A stretch of DNA of 9,860 nt from CAIXSC01 sp040381235 (lineage in GTDB: Bacteria > Planctomycetota > Planctomycetia > Pirellulales > Pirellulaceae): positions 1 to 9,860 of the forward strand of contig JBEIHS010000217.1 of the NCBI GenBank assembly GCA_040381235.1, in the 5' to 3' direction. The notes under the pieces were generated by a model. It was not told the DNA's origin. It saw nothing but the letters and a program-made list of their open reading frames with translations, and ran no database searches. Each line of letters begins with the position of its first letter. The stretch's first letter is position 1. Made by a program: the position numbers and the translations under genes. Shown here piece by piece: positions 6,437 to 9,860 of the stretch.

Positions 6437-7702
6437 ATGATAGCAAGCTCCTGCCACACGAATCTTCCTGATTCCCAGCGCGTGGTGATTACCGGCATCG
6501 GGCTCACTTCCCCGAACGGAAATTCGCCCGCCGAGTACCGTGCTGCGCTGTTGGCGGGCAAGAGCGGCGTGCGGCCGTACGAAATCCGCTACTTCGGCGC
6601 GACCCTGGCCGGCGTCTGCGACTTTGAGGTATTGCGGTACCAGACGAAGAAGGACATTCGCCGCGGCACCCGCGCGGGCAGCGTCGCGATCTACTGCGCG
6701 AACGAGGCGATCAAGGACTCGGGGCTCGACTGGAAAAACTTCGATCGGTCGACGGTCGGCATCTATCTGGGTGTGACCGAACACGGCAATGTGGAGACCG
6801 AGAACGAGATCTTCCTGATCAAAGGGTACGACTACGACACGGCGTTCTGGTCGCACCACCACAACCCGCGGACGGTGGCCAACAACCCGGCGGGCGAAGT
6901 GGCGTTGAACATGGGCATCACCGGTCCCCATTACACGCTCGGGGCGGCCTGCGCGGCGGGCAACGCCGGACTGATCCAAGGAGCCCAGATGCTGCGGCTG
7001 GGCGACTGCGATTTAGCGCTGGCGGGCGGTGTGTCGGAGAGCATCCACACCTTCGGAATCTTCGCCGGCTTCAATAGCCAAGGCGCGTTGGCCAAGCATG
7101 CCGAGCCTGCGAAGGCGTCGCGGCCATTCGATCTGCAGCGAAACGGTATTGTCGTGGCCGAGGGCGGTTGCGTGTTCATCCTTGAGCGGTTGGAAGACGC
7201 CAAACGCCGGCAGGCGCGGATTTACGGCGAGCTTGCCGGGTACGCGATCAACACGGACGCCACCGATTTCGTGCTGCCCAATCCCGAGCGGCAGGCGCAG
7301 TGCGTGGAACTGGCGCTCCGCCGCGCCGGACTGGTCGCCGATCAGATCGACATTGTCAGCACGCACGCGACGGGCACGGATAGCGGCGACATCCAGGAAT
7401 GCGCGGCGCTCCGCCGCGCGTTCGGCCATTCGACCCGGACGCACTTCAACAACACCAAGAGCTTCATCGGGCACGCGATGGGGGCCGCCGGCGCGTTGGA
7501 ACTGGCCGGCAATCTGCCGGCGTTCGACGATGGAATTTGCCACGCGACGATCAACGTCGATGAGCTCGACCCGGCCTGCGAGCTGCCCGGCTTGGTGTTG
7601 AACCAGCCTCGCGAAATTGGACGTCCCCAGTACATTCTCAACAACTCTTTTGGGATGCTGGGCATTAATTCGGTCACCATCATCAAGAAGTTCTCGGTTT
7701 GA
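6437..7702 (+). CDS. FabF-like beta-ketoacyl-ACP synthase
   Basis: This 421-residue thiolase-fold condensing enzyme would join an acyl primer to malonyl-ACP in the cytoplasm. The catalytic set is intact: nucleophile Cys172 in GAACAAGNAG, His310 in STHATGTDSGD, and His346 in NTKSFIGHAMGAAGALE with the conserved Lys just before it. Two histidines point to a decarboxylating elongation enzyme rather than a chain-length factor (which lacks the Cys). The usual gating loop GFGGTN near the C-terminus is replaced by G-M-L-G-I-N (406-411), so the Phe that closes over the active site in FabF is Met407. Residues 1-13 precede the first strand (RVVITGIG) and are not conserved, so the exact start is uncertain; no ribosome site is seen at the ATG. 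The gene lies between the OleD-like reductase and a dedicated ACP, which argues for a specialised pathway rather than housekeeping fatty acid synthesis. Confidence 0.9.
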   Translation: MIASSCHTNLPDSQRVVITGIGLTSPNGNSPAEYRAALLAGKSGVRPYEIRYFGATLAGVCDFEVLRYQTKKDIRRGTRAGSVAIYCANEAIKDSGLDWKNFDRSTVGIYLGVTEHGNVETENEIFLIKGYDYDTAFWSHHHNPRTVANNPAGEVALNMGITGPHYTLGAACAAGNAGLIQGAQMLRLGDCDLALAGGVSESIHTFGIFAGFNSQGALAKHAEPAKASRPFDLQRNGIVVAEGGCVFILERLEDAKRRQARIYGELAGYAINTDATDFVLPNPERQAQCVELALRRAGLVADQIDIVSTHATGTDSGDIQECAALRRAFGHSTRTHFNNTKSFIGHAMGAAGALELAGNLPAFDDGICHATINVDELDPACELPGLVLNQPREIGRPQYILNNSFGMLGINSVTIIKKFSV

Positions 7703-7716
7703 GGTCGCCCTCCACA

Positions 7717-7977
7717 ATGAGCCCCGCAGAGATCCGCGAAGAAATCCTCGACATCCTGTCCGACATCACTCCCGATGATGATCTCGGCGCGTTGAACGAC
7801 GGCAAGCCTTTCCGCGAGCAACTGGCGCTCGATAGCATGGACTTCCTCGATATCGTCATGGAACTGCGGAAGCGGCATCGCGTGCAGATTCCCGAAGAGG
7901 ACTACGGCCAGCTGGCCAGCATGGACAGCACCGTGACCTACCTCACCCCGAAAATGGTCGCTTGTGTTCGCAAGTAA
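7717..7977 (+). CDS. Acyl carrier protein
   Basis: This is an 86-residue acidic helical protein of ACP size. The phosphopantetheine attachment serine is Ser40 in LALDSMDFLDIVMEL, matching the usual DSL/DSM motif at the start of helix II, and the acidic helices on either side fit the fold. It would carry growing acyl chains for the adjacent ketosynthase. I chose ATG at 7717, 14 bp after the ketosynthase stop. A TTG at 7699 overlapping that stop (TTGA) would add six residues and is possible if translation is coupled. GAGG at 7701-7704 is 12 bases upstream of the ATG, rather far for a ribosome site. Only 6 bp separate it from the next gene. A housekeeping acpP is not expected here, so it is probably pathway-specific. 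Confidence 0.9.
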   Translation: MSPAEIREEILDILSDITPDDDLGALNDGKPFREQLALDSMDFLDIVMELRKRHRVQIPEEDYGQLASMDSTVTYLTPKMVACVRK

Positions 7978-7983
7978 TCCGCG

Positions 7984-9384
7984 ATGTACGACACGCTGAT
8001 CATCGGCGCGGGCATGTCCGGCCTCGCGGCCGGCATCCGGCTTGCCCACTACGAGCAAAAGGTGTGCGTGCTGGAACGCCACACCACGATCGGCGGATTG
8101 AATTCGTTCTATCGGCTCCGCGGCCGCGATTTCGACGTCGGCCTGCACGCCGTCACCAACTTCACGCCCAAAGGGGCGAAGAAGGGGCCGCTGGCGCGGC
8201 TGCTGCGGCAACTCCGCTTCAAGTGGGAAGACCTCGCGCTCTCTCCCCAAATCGGCTCGCGGATCGCCTTCCCCGGCATTCATCTCGATTTCGACAACGA
8301 GATCGGACGGTTGGAAGCCGAGATCCGCCGCCTGTTCCCCGGCCAAACCGATAACTTCCAGCGGTTGCTGGCCGCCGTCGTCGACTACGACGACCTGAAT
8401 GATGAACATTTCCGCCAGTCCGGCCGGGCGCGGCTGGCCGAACTGTTCGACGAACCATTGCTGGTTGAAATGCTGCTCTGCCCGCTCATGTGGTATGGCA
8501 ACGCCCGCGAGCAGGACATGGACTGGGGCCAGTTCTGCATCATGTTCCGCAGCATCTTCCTGGAAGGCATGGCCCGCCCGTTCAAAGGCGTGCGGCTGAT
8601 CCTCAAACACCTTGTCCGCCGCTTCCGCGAACTGGGAGGCGAACTGCGTTTGCGGAGCGGCGTCAGCCGGATTCGAGTGGAACAAGGACGCGCCGTCGGC
8701 GTGGTGCTCGACGATGGCACCGAACTGCTCGCCCGCAACATCCTGTCGTCCGCCGGGGCGGTGGAAACGCTCCGGCTATGCGACGACCAGTCGATCGCCG
8801 AACCGGCCCGGGCCGGCCAAATGTCGTTCATCGAAACGATGTCGATCCTGGATGTCCAGCCGCGCGACCTGGGCCATGACCGCACGATTGTGTTCTTCAA
8901 CGACCAGCCCCGGTTCGAATGGCGGAAATGCCCCGAACTGGTCGATCTGCACACCGGCGTGATCTGCTCGCCGAATAACTTCCGCTATCCGCCCGAGGAT
9001 GGCCAGTTGCCCGAAGGCGTGATCCGCATCACGGCGATCGCCAACTTCGACCGCTGGTCGGCGCTCAGCGAAGACCAATACCGCCTGGAGAAGCTTCGCT
9101 GGTTCGACCGCACGGCGGCGGCCGCCGTCCGCTTCATGCCCGACTTCCGCGGGCATATCACCGACACCGACATGTTCACGCCGCTGACCATCCGCCGCTT
9201 CACCTGGCACGACAACGGAGCCGTCTACGGAGCGCCGGAAAAGCGTTTCGACGGCAGCACCCACCTGAGCAACCTGTTCCTCTGCGGCACCGACCAAGGC
9301 TACGTCGGCATCATCGGCTCGATCGTCAGCGGCATCGCGATGGCGAATCGGCATTGTTTGGTCGCGGGAGGAGCGGGGGGATAG
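7984..9384 (+). CDS. CrtI/retinol-saturase-like FAD-dependent oxidoreductase
   Basis: This 466-residue flavoprotein is related to phytoene desaturases, carotenoid isomerases and retinol saturases. The N-terminal dinucleotide-binding fold has IIGAGMSGLAAG (Gly8, Gly10, Gly13), the acidic residue Glu31 ending beta-2, and the IGGLNSFY segment that follows it. The C-terminal family motif LFLCGTDQGYVGIIGS is at 431-446. The middle contains a membrane/substrate-type helical region and ILSSAGAVETLRL. Such enzymes add or remove hydrogen at, or isomerise, long hydrocarbon chains, usually at the membrane. In this block the likely substrate is an acyl chain built on the adjacent ACP rather than a carotenoid, since no phytoene synthase is nearby; this is inference. 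The ATG start is 6 bp after the ACP stop with no clear ribosome site. It is the last gene before a repeat spacer. CrtI-like enzymes with ketosynthase and ACP genes are a known feature of anammox ladderane gene clusters. Confidence 0.87.
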   Translation: MYDTLIIGAGMSGLAAGIRLAHYEQKVCVLERHTTIGGLNSFYRLRGRDFDVGLHAVTNFTPKGAKKGPLARLLRQLRFKWEDLALSPQIGSRIAFPGIHLDFDNEIGRLEAEIRRLFPGQTDNFQRLLAAVVDYDDLNDEHFRQSGRARLAELFDEPLLVEMLLCPLMWYGNAREQDMDWGQFCIMFRSIFLEGMARPFKGVRLILKHLVRRFRELGGELRLRSGVSRIRVEQGRAVGVVLDDGTELLARNILSSAGAVETLRLCDDQSIAEPARAGQMSFIETMSILDVQPRDLGHDRTIVFFNDQPRFEWRKCPELVDLHTGVICSPNNFRYPPEDGQLPEGVIRITAIANFDRWSALSEDQYRLEKLRWFDRTAAAAVRFMPDFRGHITDTDMFTPLTIRRFTWHDNGAVYGAPEKRFDGSTHLSNLFLCGTDQGYVGIIGSIVSGIAMANRHCLVAGGAGG

Positions 9385-9398
9385 GGTTGGTCGGAGTC

Positions 9399-9426
9399 GA
9401 TTTTCGATTTTCGGTTTTCCGTTTTC
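9399..9426. repeat. Heptamer array 3 (NRTTTTC, 4 units)
   Basis: GATTTTC occurs twice, then GGTTTTC and CGTTTTC, with an exact 7-bp period, starting 15 bases after the FAD gene stop. The units resemble the GGTTTTC/AGTTTTC units of array 1 more than 5 kb upstream, so the same repeat family occupies two spacers. Confidence 0.85.
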
Positions 9427-9444
9427 GGGGCGCGCTTTGTTTGT

Positions 9445-9499
9445 GGATTTCCGGTCCATGGATGGGGTGGCTGGCCGCATCTGGGCGGCCTGGAAATCC
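9445..9499 (+). terminator. Nested inverted repeats downstream of the FAD gene
   Basis: GGATTTCC at 9445-9452 is exactly complementary to GGAAATCC at 9492-9499, and between them GGCCGC (9473-9478) pairs with GCGGCC (9485-9490) around a 6-base loop. A transcript could fold into a two-part stem 61 bases past the stop codon. No T-run follows, so termination is only possible, not shown. Confidence 0.25.
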
Positions 9500-9605
9500 T
9501 GCGTCCCAAGCGATCAACTGTTCGCCGTCGCTGCCCACGAAAGCGCAACGAACCCTAAAACGCTCAAGAATACGGAAAGCGAAAACCCGATCACTGGCAA
9601 CAGCC

Positions 9606-9860
9606 GGCAGACGGCAGACAGCAGCTGGCAGACAGCAGCTGGCAGACGGCAGCTGGCAGACGGCAGCTGGCAGACGGCAGACGGCAAACAGCAGCCGGCA
9701 GCCGGCAGACGGCAGACGTTAAACGTTAGACGGCAGACGTTAGACGGCAGACGGCAGACAGCAGACGGCAGACAGCAGACGGCAGACGGCAGACGGCAGA
9801 CGGCAGACGGCAGACAGCAGACGGCAGACAGCAGACGGCAGACGGCAGACAGCAGACGGC
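9606..9860. repeat. Heptamer array 4 (RGCAGAC, at least 36 units)
   Basis: From 9606 to 9857 there are 36 consecutive 7-bp units without a single indel, and the array runs off the window with GGC. The main unit is GGCAGAC, with AGCAGAC, GGCAGCT, AGCAGCT, GTTAGAC and a few others as variants. Variants are ordered: the first part (9613-9675) alternates GGCAGAC with RGCAGCT as a 14-bp double unit, GTTARAC units cluster at 9718-9745, and AGCAGAC alternates irregularly further on. This indicates expansion in blocks of several units. The array contains no stop codon on the plus strand, so frames through it are open by chance. Confidence 0.95.

Larger units (their letters stand above)
9385..9605. 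other. Non-coding spacer between FAD gene and terminal array
   Basis: Apart from heptamer array 3 and the nested inverted repeats, nothing is recognisable. Short frames crossing this stretch are low quality and run into the terminal repeat. There is no promoter, RNA gene or coding pattern I can support. Confidence 0.6.

Noticed and set aside
7342..8685. Minus-strand open frame of 447 codons
   Set aside because: Covers parts of the ketosynthase, ACP and FAD genes on the opposite strand, all of which have intact motifs; it is a shadow.
7984..9384. Carotenoid biosynthesis locus
   Set aside because: The CrtI-like fold alone does not show it; no phytoene synthase or cyclase is present, and the neighbours are a ketosynthase and ACP.
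9606..9860. CRISPR array
   Set aside because: Units are 7 bp and contiguous, with no spacers and no cas genes.

Overview
The window looks like chromosomal DNA from a high-GC planctomycete, probably of the Pirellulales type. This is inferred from gene families and style: a cytochrome-c-assembly/HemX-like gene coupled to hemA, a signal-peptide protein with HEAT-like repeats, an OleD-type reductase beside a ketosynthase, ACP and CrtI-like oxidoreductase, few clear Shine-Dalgarno sites, and spacers full of short tandem repeats. No rRNA, tRNA, transposase, phage gene or CRISPR array is visible.

Layout. Positions 1-222 are a spacer made of three 69-bp tandem units carrying GC-rich palindromes, lying just past the end of hemA. 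Positions 223-2453 (minus strand) hold a two-gene unit: an eight-helix CcsA/HemX-type membrane protein followed, with a 4-base ATGA overlap, by glutamyl-tRNA reductase (hemA). A 96-bp divergent spacer follows. Positions 2550-3731 (plus) encode a family I CoA-transferase alpha-subunit-like protein (GctA type) with an extra Gly/Pro/Ala-rich N-terminus and no beta subunit next to it. Positions 3732-4059 are a 328-bp spacer of several 7-bp tandem repeat arrays, one bracketed by a perfect 9-bp inverted repeat.

Positions 4060-9384 (plus) hold five genes in one direction with short gaps (18, 43, 14 and 6 bp): an exported HEAT-repeat protein, an OleD-like NAD(P)-dependent reductase, a FabF-like beta-ketoacyl synthase with an intact Cys-His-His triad but an altered gating loop, a small acyl carrier protein, and a CrtI/retinol-saturase-like FAD oxidoreductase. 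Positions 9385-9860 are non-coding and end in at least 36 consecutive heptamers running off the window.

How the genes work together. The ccsA-hemA pair links tetrapyrrole synthesis (first committed step) with a haem/cytochrome c assembly-type membrane protein. The oleD-KS-ACP-FAD block has the parts for a dedicated acyl-chain pathway: chain extension on its own ACP, reduction of a beta-keto group, and desaturation, saturation or isomerisation of the product. The gene types resemble those associated with ole hydrocarbon and anammox ladderane lipid loci, but the oleA, oleB and oleC partners are not in the window. The product cannot be named from sequence, and this block is the best candidate here for an undescribed system. 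The heptamer arrays in three spacers are the most striking non-coding signal.
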